Shown in pieces: positions 44,396 to 56,276 of a stretch of DNA of 64,000 nt. This DNA comes from Macrotrachela quadricornifera (taxonomy: Eukaryota > Rotifera > Eurotatoria > Philodinida > Philodinidae). Under the pieces are notes generated by a model. It was not told the DNA's origin and searched no databases. It was given only the letters and a program-made list of their open reading frames with translations. The position numbers were made by a program, and so were the translations under genes. Location: the NCBI GenBank assembly GCA_022393335.1, contig JAJEKB010021191.1, positions 861,016 to 925,015 of the forward strand, in the 5' to 3' direction. Position 1 is the stretch's first letter. Each line of letters begins with the position of its first letter.

Positions 44396-45277
44396 TTACC
44401 TTTTAATAAATCCATCAAAATCAATATGATCTACTGGTTCATCATCGATGCCAATATAAAATCCAAATGAACTGGCAGAGACATAACCCGACGAAGCAGT
44501 TCGAGTGGATTCAGCGACTGATAGAGCGACGGAGGGAACGGGAGAAATTGATCTCGAAGTCGTTGGTGATTCATTACCTTGCTTTAGAGAAAGCCATCGT
44601 AAAACGAGAGAAGCTAATGGAAATATCGATCGGTGTCCTAGTTGTGCTCCTCTATCCTTGACTTCATATCCATAATCACGATCACGTTTCTGTACCCATA
44701 TGAGAGTAATTGATTTCATAGCTCTTTCAACATCTTGTCGATCAAACCATTTTCGTCCATTTTTAAAAAGAATTTGTGATGCATATTCATTGTCTATACA
44801 CACTGGATAAATCACTGATGCATCTGTAAAAATAAAACGACGAGGGATATATGGTAATGGAACATTTTTATTGTTAGTTGAAAATAGAGTAGAAAGAAAT
44901 CTTGTAGCGACTTCATGCAAATCGTGAGGTTCGTATGTGAGACGGCGATAACTCGGTAAATTGTACTTAGTTGTTTTATTCAAGTCGAAAAGAATCTGCT
45001 GTTTATCTTGATTGTATATGAGCAAATAAACTACGGCACATCCACTGGGATTATGTTCGTGAATACGTTCCAACGCTCGAATGTGACCGTCTTCACTGTA
45101 GTAAAATCCCCATTTACCATGAACACAATCCTTGAGCTCATGTGGTCCATAAGCAGCGCATTTTCTATATAGATGATTTGGATTGCGACATGGCTTTTGA
45201 CAAGGAGCAGTGCACCCTGGAAGCCAACCGCATTTCCATCTTTCATCAAAGGTAGCATGAGCAGCACCTTTCTGCAT
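44396..45277 (-). CDS. Unrecognised Cys-rich protein, 293 residues
   Basis: A clean open frame from ATG at 45277 (an in-frame TAA immediately precedes it) to TAA. I do not recognise the family. The N-terminus has a compact Cys cluster (C16, C22, C26, C30, C40, C51) that could bind zinc or form disulfides; no signal peptide is visible. The middle (about 75-225) is a mixed alpha/beta stretch beginning SGCAVVYLLIYNQDKQQILF, faintly like the opening strands of a Nudix fold, but I see no Nudix-box REx2EE motif. The C-terminal 60 residues are Ser-rich and end in an acidic stretch. Codon use resembles the neighbouring genes and the frame is undamaged, so it is probably a real gene; function unknown. 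Confidence 0.65.
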   Translation of the reverse strand: MQKGAAHATFDERWKCGWLPGCTAPCQKPCRNPNHLYRKCAAYGPHELKDCVHGKWGFYYSEDGHIRALERIHEHNPSGCAVVYLLIYNQDKQQILFDLNKTTKYNLPSYRRLTYEPHDLHEVATRFLSTLFSTNNKNVPLPYIPRRFIFTDASVIYPVCIDNEYASQILFKNGRKWFDRQDVERAMKSITLIWVQKRDRDYGYEVKDRGAQLGHRSIFPLASLVLRWLSLKQGNESPTTSRSISPVPSVALSVAESTRTASSGYVSASSFGFYIGIDDEPVDHIDFDGFIKR

Positions 45278-47235
45278 TTATTCTCGTATTGATATCCACA
45301 ATCTAAAGACTTTGACAAAATGAAAAATAATTTGTCGTAGCTGTAAGGACAAACTGACGGAATAACTGTATCCTAATCCTCGATAATAATGTTAAGTGAT
45401 CGATTTTATGTTTCTAAAATATAACTATTATATATTTCGAGGAACGATATCATGATAAATATTCAAGTCTACAAACTAATAAATTGTTATGGATGATCAT
45501 ATTCTACTAAAAAGAAAGAAATATGATGGAGTAGAAATTTTTAAATATAAGAAGTGTAAGATCAGTACGAAATGCGAAAATAAATAATAAAATTTTTGAA
45601 GAGATTTTTTATTACAAAAGCAGCAAGGTAACAAACATTTTATATAATTTATCAATATGAAGTTTGAATGGCAACTTAGAAAGAAAAGATTTTGTTAAAT
45701 TAAAATTATATCAATAGAAATTAGATATGCAGTAAATAAATCAAAGTTGAAGCTTATGTTTTTCGATTGAAATTATGTCAGATAAGAAAAGTGTGATTTT
45801 GGAGAAAAAAAACATATTGATTGCTAAGAATTTTTTGGCATATAGTAAGATTCATGTCGATAATAAATGATGATGGGGAATTGAAGATTTTTATAAGTTT
45901 GAGATATATATTGATCGATCCTCTCGTAAGGGATAGTTTACATCAATTTGTTGAGATACAGACTATGATCAGCTTACGTTTCATATTTGCTAATGTGGTA
46001 TAGTGAGAACTTTAATTTGATCCAAATGTCTACTATTTTCAAAAAACATTATACACCATTTCATTGGAAGTTGACTCTTACAATAAATAATTGTAGAATT
46101 CTATATTATCTCTTTCACTTTCTGTACACTCACTTTAGTTAACGAATAATTGATAGCAAAAGTTACAAGATATTAATTTTCACTTTGTTTTCTTTTGTAT
46201 TCAGATTTTATTTCATGTGCTTTGCTTTCGACAACTTGCTTCAGTCGTTATTCTGTGGTTTTTTTTAAAATTAACAATGATGTCTGTTAGGATATGAATT
46301 TGATTAGAAGTGCAACAAATATTAATAAGAAATGTAATCAAAGGAAAAAGAAAAGCAGGCACCAGATGGAGTATTGGAAGAATCTTATTTATATAGTTTT
46401 TATTTTTTCTTCCATTGATATAAGTATTGACTTTCGTACAAAAACTAAGCCACATTTATATTGAAGTGATATTTATTGTTGAAAATATATATTAGTATAA
46501 ATGAAAAACTAATTCACAGTGGTGTCAAATAAAAATAAGGCTAAAATATAAGGAATTATTTTTCATAAAACTTAACAAAAAGATAATCGGAGATGGAGAA
46601 TTTGACTATGAGATTAATAAAACATCTTGATAAATTCCACATTCTCAACTGCAAATCGATAGATATTTCAATTGAAAAACTAATCAAAAGTCTTTCATTT
46701 TGAAATGAATAACAGATACAAAAATGAATACTTTAACTTTTTGCGACGTTTTTATTTCAAAAGATAGGAAGCACGTTCCACTTGTATAAGCAAGATTTTT
46801 TTTTCTCCTGTTAAAAATATATCTATTATCGTTGAACATGTTCTTCGTCGTTTTTTTTTTATGAATATTTTTCATTCTGTATATAAACAATCCTTTTTTT
46901 AAATAAAAGATAAATACTCATTGTGTCAAAATAAATTATTATACTTATTTTTGATTTAGAGATACAAATGAGTTTGAAATGAATATTTTTCTTTCATGAC
47001 ACAAGCATAAAAACAATCTTATTTTAGATTATAATTATGATGAAGATGAAGTATCTAGTTTAATCTTCTATCATAAGTATAGAAAAGTCCTTACTTGAAT
47101 TTTAATTTATAGTTGAGATAATTATTCATTTTTTTGACGTATTTATCAGATAATCTTCTTTTTCGAAAAATATACTTATGATTTGCATCAAAATTTGAAC
47201 TATACATTAAATAAAAAATGAATTAGATTTCTAAA
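45278..47235. other. Intergenic between divergent genes
   Basis: Nearly 2 kb of AT-rich DNA between the minus-strand Cys-rich gene and the plus-strand GPCR. No conserved element, RNA gene or repeat could be supported. Confidence 0.5.
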
Positions 47236-48297
47236 ATGTCATCGATGAATGATACAATAAATGAATTAAATGAGGCAACATCAATAATTGTATTGGTTCT
47301 ATCAATAATTAGTATTGTACCAGGTGGAATTGGATTAATATTTAATATTTTTATTTTCATTCAACCAACACTTTCTCGTGAAGCATGTGCAACCTATTTT
47401 TTCTGGTCTACATGTTTCAGTTTAATAACTATATTTATAATTCAACCAATGCGTGTTGTTGCAGTGAGCTTTAATTTTGATATATCAAATAAAAATCTTG
47501 GAATTTGTAAAATACAATTATTTACTCTATATGTAACACGTTCAATATCTTGTTGGTTAATTGTCTTAGCATGTATTGATCGTTTCTTTCATAGTTCATC
47601 AAATGTACATATTCGTCAAATGAGTTCATTAAAAAATGCAAGAAGAGCTATTATAATAACTAGTATAATCATATTTTTAACATATATTCATATGATTATT
47701 TATCATGAAATAAATCTTGGACTTGATCGATTTGGTAATATAACACCATTATGTAATCCTAAAAAAGGTATTTATGCTACATTTCTTCCAATATGGAATA
47801 TTCTTTTATATTCACTTTGTCCATCTTTTCTTATGCTTTTATTTGGTCTTCTTACATTAAAAAATCTTCGTCAACATCGTTCTATAATTCCATTATCTGT
47901 TGAAATTAATCGAAATACTCGACGAACAGATACTCAAATCATACGTATGTTAACTGCACAAGTACTTGTAATTATTATTTTTACTTTACCTGTATCGATT
48001 TATCAACTTTATGGATCATTTACAAGTAATATTGTTAAAGATACACTTCGAATTGCTAAAGAAAATTTAGCATCTCGAACTGTAGGTATAATACCATATT
48101 TTGCTCATTCAAGTACTTTTTATTTATATACACTTACTGGTACAGTTTTTCGTAAAGAATTTTTCAAGATCATTAAAAGATTTTGGCATTCAATTCGAAA
48201 GTTTATTCCAATGACTCAGAATCAAACACATTTTATATTTGCGTTACCAAGAAATCAACAAATCATACCTGTACATAGAAATATCAATATCGAGTAA
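47236..48297 (+). CDS. Rhodopsin-like seven-transmembrane receptor (orphan)
   Basis: 353 residues, intronless, ATG to TAA. Seven hydrophobic segments are visible: about 17-42, 53-75, 90-114, 137-158, 185-210, 240-262 and 285-305. TM3 ends in CIDRFF (D115-R116-F117), a variant of the DRY motif. The Cys pair expected to link TM3 and ECL2 is plausible (CKIQLF before TM3 and LCNPKKG in the loop). TM7 lacks NPxxY, with STFYLYTLTG instead. An N-terminal NDT sequon could be glycosylated. It most resembles the orphan peptide-receptor-like GPCR families expanded in bdelloid rotifers. Ligand and G-protein coupling cannot be told from sequence. Confidence 0.88.
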   Translation: MSSMNDTINELNEATSIIVLVLSIISIVPGGIGLIFNIFIFIQPTLSREACATYFFWSTCFSLITIFIIQPMRVVAVSFNFDISNKNLGICKIQLFTLYVTRSISCWLIVLACIDRFFHSSSNVHIRQMSSLKNARRAIIITSIIIFLTYIHMIIYHEINLGLDRFGNITPLCNPKKGIYATFLPIWNILLYSLCPSFLMLLFGLLTLKNLRQHRSIIPLSVEINRNTRRTDTQIIRMLTAQVLVIIIFTLPVSIYQLYGSFTSNIVKDTLRIAKENLASRTVGIIPYFAHSSTFYLYTLTGTVFRKEFFKIIKRFWHSIRKFIPMTQNQTHFIFALPRNQQIIPVHRNINIE

Positions 48298-51200
48298 CTT
48301 GCTAAGGCTGTGAAAAAAGAAAACTTTATTTTGTATCCAAACATAAATTCAAACAAGCAGAATGATTTTTCACAAGATGTTTGGCCAGTTTTGATTCGGT
48401 AGAAATTATTTTCAGCGATTCAAAAAAGAAATATGTTAGAATTAAAATTTTGTACTCTTCCTGAATATAAGACTAAAAGGTTTTCTTTCTTTCTTTTATT
48501 ATTCAAGAGCAGTAAAATAATTTTTGAACAGCTCAAGATATTAGTGTAACGAAAAATATATATAGTTTAGTTTGAACTTGAGAGATATTGATGCAGGAGA
48601 ATATCTGGACAGCACGAAGTCGTAATAATTTATTCAATAATAAATTAAAATATAAAAAAGAAGGATATTCACTGCCTTCCTAAAGAGTAGATGTGTGTTC
48701 ATACTACAGTAGCTAGATATACTAAATCAGTCGAACAAGGAATACTGCTGTGTGTTCGTCCCTCGAGTTGACTTCTTCATTTGGAGACCTACACCGATAG
48801 ATATAGAGAGAAAAGGATAATGTATTGTACAAATAAGAACGATGAGTGTCATTCAAAAGGACATCATTATCATAAGCCTGCTCGAGTGGCTTTATAATGC
48901 GAGAGTGATGAGATTTATCATGTAATGTGATATGAACATACGTTTATCGCTTAATGCTTTAACTTCATTTAGGTAAAAGATGTAGTTTAATTCATTGTTA
49001 CATTTTGTAGAGAAGAATCCGCTCTACATAACGATTGACTTTGATATTTTTTCTAGCATGTTTGAAAATGGAGTTATACGCGAAACAATAGTCTATTAGT
49101 TCATCATCAAAAATAATTTTTCACATTTTCAAAAAGTCTCGCACTACTCTTGAACAAACATGTAAATGAAATTTGTAAGTTTATATTCAAAAAGAACACG
49201 AAATTCTTCCTCAAACACTTTCATTTTGACTAGTCGGAAATAATTTCCAAAGGGTCAAAAAAGTTTTCGATCATTCGTTCAAAGGATGTATGTCATTCAG
49301 TAATAGATTTTCAAAATTTTTTAAACTAATTTATGCTATCGACACAGAAATCTGTAGTAAATAAATCGTAGTATTGTGGAATATCAAGAAATCTAAAAAT
49401 TTAAAATAGTATTACGATTTAGAATATATATAAAATTATACGTTAAAATAAATATTAGCCTTACGACATCACGAATCATGCTTTCATCGATTAGAAAAAT
49501 AAATGTATATGTCACAGGTAGAGTTCATTTTCAATTAGGTACGACTTTTAAAATAAATTCTAACTTTTGCTATTAAAAAAAAATTATTCCTTTAAATAAA
49601 TTGATGAAATAATACTTTTTAATAATTCAATGAGATGTATACACCAATGATAGACATGGTTTCGATTTTTCAAAATGTAAATCGAGCGGAGTTCAAGAAA
49701 AGCATTTTTTAAGATTCTACTAGAGACTAGTAAAATAATCTACTTTTTGTCAACTTGCTCGGATAATTTGGAGACATGAGAGTTCAGTTGAGATTGGAAT
49801 CCTCGAAATATTAAAAAAATAAATTATATTATGAATACAATTCTATAAACAATTTGAAATAATTCTTTTAGACAGAAATTCACAAACATAGTTCAGTTAG
49901 ACACGATACACATAACATATCCATGTGTAGATTTCTTTCGATATAGTTCAATAATAAACAATCTTTTACAAAGATTAAGTTTAGAGTCTAATTTAAAACT
50001 GATTGAAAATAATTATACAATTTCTCTTCCTTATTTTTCCAACCTCTGCTTTAGCTGCATGATAGAAGCTTCATTATAAAAGCTAGTTTGAATGAGATTG
50101 AAAACATTTCTGCAGTATCTGCTTGTCTATCAACCACCTGCTCTGGACAAATCATAAAGACTCAATGATACAAGTTAATCTGAAATAAATTGAGAATAAA
50201 TCTACAAATTTTCATTCTCTTCAATCACCTGCTCGATATAAGTTTTAAAGATTAGCTTGTAACAGCTATTTCGAAACAGAATAAAATAATCGTAGAATTT
50301 CTCAGTTCTTTCTGACCTACCATGTGATTAAAAATAATTTGTACTAATATATGAAGCCATGTACGACGTGTATGATTATATATATGTTGAACCCACTTTG
50401 GAAGACATGACAAACGCTTATATAGTTTATCGTCCGATTATGGTTGTTAAAATAAACAGCTATTACGACCAACCATAAAAATCCATCGTCCTTCTCCTTT
50501 TTTTCGGTCGGAAGTATTTACTGACTGAGTAATTAAAGCAGTTATGCTTCGATCAACTGACCATTATCTATTTTTATTAGATCAAAGCAAAATTTAACTA
50601 TCATTTGAGTACATCAGATTAATTTCGTAATTAAATTCAAAATATACTGAAAACACGTGTGTATATCCTTCAAGTGTGAGAAATGTCGATTTAAAATGTT
50701 ATTAAAATAAAATCAATAATCTTAATTTTAAAACTCTATCCTCCTTTTTCTTTCACTCTTATTTGTCGGATGCCTTTTTTTGTCTCAGAAAAATTAAAAG
50801 GTTTGTTTAGATTCCTCAAAAGTTTAATAACAAACGCTTGCGCACGCTGCATCTTCCTAAATACAAATCAATATCTATTGAATAAAATCTACTTCAAATA
50901 ATCATATATAAATTCTATTTTAAAATTTGTTAAATCTTAGACATAAAGTAAAAATTTAAATAGCTCTTAGCATTATTTTGATTCAAAACAAAACTGATTA
51001 TAATATCAAATTTAAAATCTAAGATTAGTTCTGCCTAAATCCCAATTTTGCCTGACACATATTTCGATTTTATTCTTTTGCGTCTTTTTTTTCGTTCGAT
51101 TACGTTTTCAGTTTTGTATAATATCGATTGAAATAGTCTGTTCTTGTACGTAATGCTTTTCTTCGCTTGCGCTTTCGTGATTTCTCAAGTTGATGACCTC

Positions 51201-52177
51201 AGTCTGCTTAATAATTTGAGATATGATTTGTTCTTTTTGCAATTTTCATTCGTAGTGTTCTTCAAAAATTATTCGACTTGTTCTACGCGTTTGAGATGTT
51301 TGGTCAATGCGTTGCTGTATAATGCGTGTTATTTTATTCTCTCTTGCGTCTCCCGCTAGTTTTTGTCCTCAATGAATAATTTAGGTTTTTGATATGTTCT
51401 CTCCGTGCTATTACGCGAATTCTTAGAATTTGGTCGCTGAAATATACAATATCTGTGGTAGATGCCGTCAGGTGCGCCCAGTTCAATGTTATGCATAACT
51501 TCAATGCTGAAATGTTTTCCTTCTGTGCATTGCCTGTCTTCTCTCAGTATGGTATGAGGTTGTGATTTCGAACTTTTGCGTGTTCATTACCTGGCAGGTG
51601 TATCTCTTTCGTGCATCTATTTTGTTAACTCGTTCTTATTTCCGTCTTCGTTCTATCGTTTCATTGTAATTGCTTCTAAAACAGGAGGCAAAACTTTGTT
51701 AGTGCCGCGTACACCGTTAATTATCTTTCTGAGTCTTTTACCTTCTGATGAACTCAGTGCTAGCTGATGAAACTCATCAACTGATTGAAATACATTCTGA
51801 TGAATCCAATTCTAGTTGGTGAAGCTGATCTACGCTTTCCATTAGCTCTGTGGAAGGTATTTTTTTATTATATACCCATTGATAAACGAAAAATTGTATT
51901 GAAATTAAATGGTTTTTTGATTTCATATACCCTTTTAAAGGGTTTATCATTTTGCAACGTATAACATACCCTTTTATCGTTTTTCAATTGTATAAATCTT
52001 TTGATAAACCGTTTTATTCGGGTATTTACAGTTAATGAACCCTTTTTTTTCACTATTTTTAGGGATAGATAAAAGAGTTTCGCAAATTTTGATACATGGT
52101 AGACAATGGTATTTTATACGTTGCAAATTGATAAACGCTTAAAATGTTGATCATCCTACGGATTTTTTTTAGTGTTT
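48298..52177. other. Gene-poor AT-rich region
   Basis: No coding region longer than chance could be supported. 51.0-51.8 kb is pyrimidine-rich on the plus strand. 51860-52140 contains recurring ATAAAC/ATACCCTTTT words resembling those at 55.4 kb. No tRNA found. Confidence 0.5.
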
Positions 52178-52584
52178 AGCAAGCCTGAACCGAGATATTT
52201 GATTTTTCAGTGAATCTTCACTGTAGAAGCCCACTTTCTCAGCAAAACCACACTTTCGAATTTTCAGCCAAGAACGTGCCTACAAGAAGGTCTCAGTGAG
52301 ACTAGCTTATACAAAAAAATTCAGAAGCTTTAAACAAACTCTCTCCGAAATATGAGTCTCTCGAAATATTGATGTTTTCTATAGAAGTTGTGTATTTCTG
52401 GAGGGTCATATCTTGGAGAAAGTTTGTTCAAAGCTTCCGAATTTTTTTGTATAAGCTAGTCTCATTGAGACCTTCTTGTAGGCACATTTTCAGCTTAAAA
52501 TTCAAAAGTATGGTTTTGTTGAGAGAATGGGCTTCTCTAGTGAAGATTCACTAAAAAATCAAATATTTCGGTTCACGCTTGCTA
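52178..52584. repeat. 407-bp foldback element
   Basis: Ends AGCAAGCCTGAACCGAGATA and TATTTCGGTTCACGCTTGCT are inverted. Pairing continues inward through AGTGAATCTTCACT/AGTGAAGATTCACT, GCCTACAAGAAGGTCTCA/TGAGACCTTCTTGTAGGC and ACAAACTCTCTCC/GGAGAAAGTTTGT. Arms are about 190 bp. Confidence 0.85.
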
Positions 52585-52923
52585 TAGGCACGTCATATTT
52601 TAAATCCGTTAGTTTGGCAGTTGGAACTCTAATTTGATCTCGAAATGTTCAATGTCCGCGAGGGATATCACACACTCCTCTATTGTTAGAAATTTAATGA
52701 AAAAATAATCATATACTCATTTGTAAATAACTAATTCGAAAAAAAACAAATAATTTCTTATAATTTTTTGTTTATACGAAGAAAATAAGACTTAAATGAA
52801 AAAGTACCTGATATAAGATTAAATCGTCTCATCTTCATGCAATAACTTATTCTATACCATGCTACTATCCTTATCTATCCCTTTAATTTATTAAACAAAT
52901 TGCAAATTCCTCGAATTACATAT

Positions 52924-54341
52924 CAGAGCTGTCCACAGGGCAGGGTAGAAATTTTTGTTTTTTGCCCTGCCCTGCTCAGGGTGCAGGGTGAAAATTTTTT
53001 TACTCTGTCCTGCTCAGGGCAGGGTAAGACAGGGCAGGGTGCAGGCAGGGCAGGGTAAGACCTTCATACCCTGCCACTTCAAACATCAAATTTTGGGACT
53101 TATCTCCAAAAAAACGTTTTTGAGCTGTTCAGAATCAAAAATCGAAAATATATTACAACGGACAGTACCATCTAGTATGCATTATCTTCCTCTATTAATG
53201 TACCCTTGTATGAATGTGGAAGATATAAAAATAAATAAAATAACAACCAGAAAGTTCTATTCATATTTCTTATTACTATAGTTTTCCATGTGGAAAAAAA
53301 TTGTATCTTCAACAGTACTTGATTCTGATTTTAATGAAGAAATTCATGTGTTATCTACTGTTGATTATAATAGTGCATCGACTATATCTTTAACTAGTTC
53401 TCTCAATGACTCATCACCATCTTCAAATTCATACACTGGAATAATTAAATTGTTTTTTGTTAAAAAAAAACAATTTTCGTGTTGAAAATAATGATTCAAG
53501 AAAATTGTTATCGTCACCCATATAAAAATTTCGACCCAAAAAAGTGACTATCAAGCACTTTCAATAGTTCATTTTTGACAGGGAATAGTACTTATAAGTG
53601 AACCTTTTTAAGTATTTTTCATACTTTCTGACCGAAAAGTACTATTAAGTACTTTAACAAGTATAAAAAATCATTAAACCATACTTCAGAGTCAGCAGAA
53701 GTCCTATAAAGTACTTTGGTAAATGGAAAAAGTGTTCTAAAGTACTATGGAAAGTGAAAAATAGTAAAAAAAAGTCAGTTTATTCTACTGGATTGATATG
53801 AAAAGTACTTATAGTTGAATTTTGTTCGCTTTTTCTTTACATAGACATGGTGACGTTCATTTGGATGTGTAGCTGTTAACGATAAAAACAACGAATATCG
53901 ACGTATTAACAGATTCATTAGTTGTATTAAAGATTTCCATACGCTTCGTTGTGATTCTTCCAGGGGTACAAAACATTTTGTGAAAGTTTTGCTGATACGC
54001 ATATATTCTGTTAGTTGAATTGCTAGTATTATTATTGTAAAATGTCTTTAAATAAAACAATGTTCTTTGATAAAACGTACAAATTTTGTTGCTTTCGAAA
54101 CCGATTGTGAAGTAAAATTTAGATAGCATATCACCTTTGTAGGGCATATTGTTTCCCTTTCTCCTTCTACCAATAGAACAAGAGAGGGTATGGTCTTTCT
54201 TTTATACCTTTTTTGTCAACAGAGTGAAGCAGGGCAGGGCAGGGTAAGGTAGGATGATGGCAGGGCAGGCCAGGACAGGGTACAACGCATACTAGGGCAG
54301 GGCAGGGAAGGGTACGAAAAATTGCCCTGTGGACACCTCTG
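52924..54341. mobile_element. Non-autonomous hAT element with exact 8-bp TSD
   Basis: Termini CAGAGCTGTCCACAGGGC and GCCCTGTGGACACCTCTG are inverted with one mismatch and flanked by identical TTACATAT (52916-52923 and 54342-54349). Dense CAGGGCAGGG motifs fill both subterminal regions. 1418 bp. Short frames inside (for example 53288-53485, Ser/Thr-rich) could be transposase debris but are not identifiable; AAGTACT words recur at 53.55-53.8 kb. Confidence 0.88.
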
Positions 54342-54349
54342 TTACATAT

Positions 54350-55377
54350 ATAGGTATAATATCTACCCTCACCCACATCCTCAAGATAGTTTTATGCCGG
54401 ATCATTTCAGTTCCTTTTTTGCAAAGCAGACCATAAAGTCATGGAACGTTTTGTGTTGGAATAAAAAGAAGTTTTTTAATGTTATTTTGATTTTTGTGTC
54501 TTTCGTGATAACAGGACATTTCATCATTAGACAGTGCTTCATTGTCAGTGTTATAAAATAATCATCGAAATAAGTTAAAGGGATTTCTTCTGACCAGTTT
54601 TGTAGAGAATTTCACGGCACATCTTTTAAAAAAATTCAAGATTATAGGATGTATCTGTGCTGAGATATTTAAAAAATACTGAATGTTGCAATCATTTTGA
54701 CTTATTCGGTATACAGTTGTGTGTGGTAAGTCCAATTTAATCAAATATTATGACTTAATTTAAATAGTGAAAAAATTACAAATAACGCTGTGATGTTATA
54801 CTTAATTTGATCCAAAATGGGTAAGGTATGATGTCAGCAGTCAATATTCCAGTTTAATTATCTCATCTTCGAAACATTTTGAACGAATGTCTAATATATG
54901 ATTTCATGCAAAATAAAATGATATAAAACTTTTTCCAAACGACTTCTGATCTGCAAAAATCAAAATAAGAGTTCAAGGCCATGACTAACCTACTTACTTT
55001 TCATTTAACTTACTTAGCAGAAATTAAATAAAAGAGCGATGATTAGGAAGAAAATCGTCCCTTGATTTCAATAAACATTAGACAAAATCAATCGCTTACC
55101 AATTATTATCACCTAGAGTATTAAAAACATCTTAAATCTTTCAACAAAAGTAAGAGTTATTTGTATATTCGTTACAACAAAGAATATCGACAAAAGCGTT
55201 CAATACCTACCTGTATCAATAAAATCTCAACAAAAACATAGTTAAATTGAAAGCATCGATCGTAAAACCTTTCATCGAGCTATATACATCATAATTACTA
55301 ATGTTCGCGCCAGAATGAAAGAGGAGTGGGTGCAATCGAACTCTGAAAAAAATTTCTGACGAATAATATACTCTGGG
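54350..55377. other. Intergenic, no gene seen
   Basis: AT-rich; no feature supported. Confidence 0.45.
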
Positions 55378-55595
55378 AAAAGGTTTATGACTCTTAAATC
55401 AGTTTATCAACACACTCTACACTTTGATAAACCTTTGTTCCTCAAAAAACTGAGCAAGGGTTTGTCACCCGTTGCAAACCGATATACCTTTGTACTGATT
55501 TCTCTCTTGATAAACCCTTGTTCATTTTTTTCAGGAAAAACGATTTATCAAAGGGTAGAATACATTGATAAACTGATTTAGCAATCATAAACCTT
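55378..55595. repeat. Inverted repeat with TTGATAAACC words
   Basis: AAAGGTTTATGA...TAAATCAGTTTATCAA at the left pairs with TTGATAAACTGATTTA...TCATAAACCTTT at the right. Internal TTGATAAACCTTTGTT-type words repeat in both orientations. Confidence 0.7.
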
Positions 55596-55645
55596 TTTTC
55601 AGTGTTTATTATTCCTCGGAAATTTTTTTTAGTGAAAGAAGCGAC

Positions 55646-55890
55646 TCTGGGATGTTTTTCTTAATAATATTGAATAAGACGAAATCATTTTAAAAGGGGT
55701 TATTTATGGAAATCTTTCCTCAGAATATAGGTAAACGGTATGCTAATACAATGGATTTTTGATTTTGATATTCGTAGTACAATTGGCATTAAAGTCTGAA
55801 CATTTTCCACAACTTAATTTTGTACTAAATGACAAGTCAAGTTTTTGTGCCTGAAGCACCTTCAGGTATTCAAAAAAAAATTTGCTTGTC
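55646..55890 (+). repeat. 245-bp dispersed repeat, copy 1
   Basis: Matches the reverse complement of 62847-63083 almost end to end: CTGGGATGTTTTTCTTAATA at one end, ACTAAATGACAAGTCAAG near the other. Confidence 0.85.
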
Positions 55891-55903
55891 TTTTTTCGTT
55901 TAT

Positions 55904-56276
55904 GATCTTTACAGATCGTTAGAATAGAGTATGCTGATCATGAATATCATATTTCTTTCTATGTTAGCCGGGTAATAAGGGATATCTTGGGCATTTTAGA
56001 AAGACCAAAAAATCCATTTGGGGTGGTATTGGTTGGGTAAAAGTTTTAAAGGACTTTTATTTCCAAAGTCTTCTTATATATTTTGATAGAAAAAAAAGTC
56101 TGCATTGAATAAGCTAATATTAATCGATTACACACATGGTATTAATGATCTTTTAGGGCAGTAGCTGTTTTTAGGTCTTTCAAAAATGCTCAAGATATCC
56201 CTTATTATTCTGCTAACATAGAAAGAAATATGATATTCATGATCAGCATACTCTATTCTAACGATCCGTAAAGATC
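55904..56276. repeat. 373-bp foldback element
   Basis: Arm 55904-56007 pairs with 56174-56276: GATCTTTACAGATCGTTAGA at left against TCTAACGATCCGTAAAGATC at right, and through GATATCCCTTATTA. Spacer about 165 bp. Confidence 0.85.

Noticed and set aside
44450..45100. Nudix hydrolase assignment for the 293-residue gene
   Set aside because: Opening strands are faintly similar, but no Nudix box is visible.
51740..51810. Hammerhead ribozyme suggested by repeated CTGATGA words
   Set aside because: The GAAA and cleavage-site parts do not occur with pairable stems in the right order.
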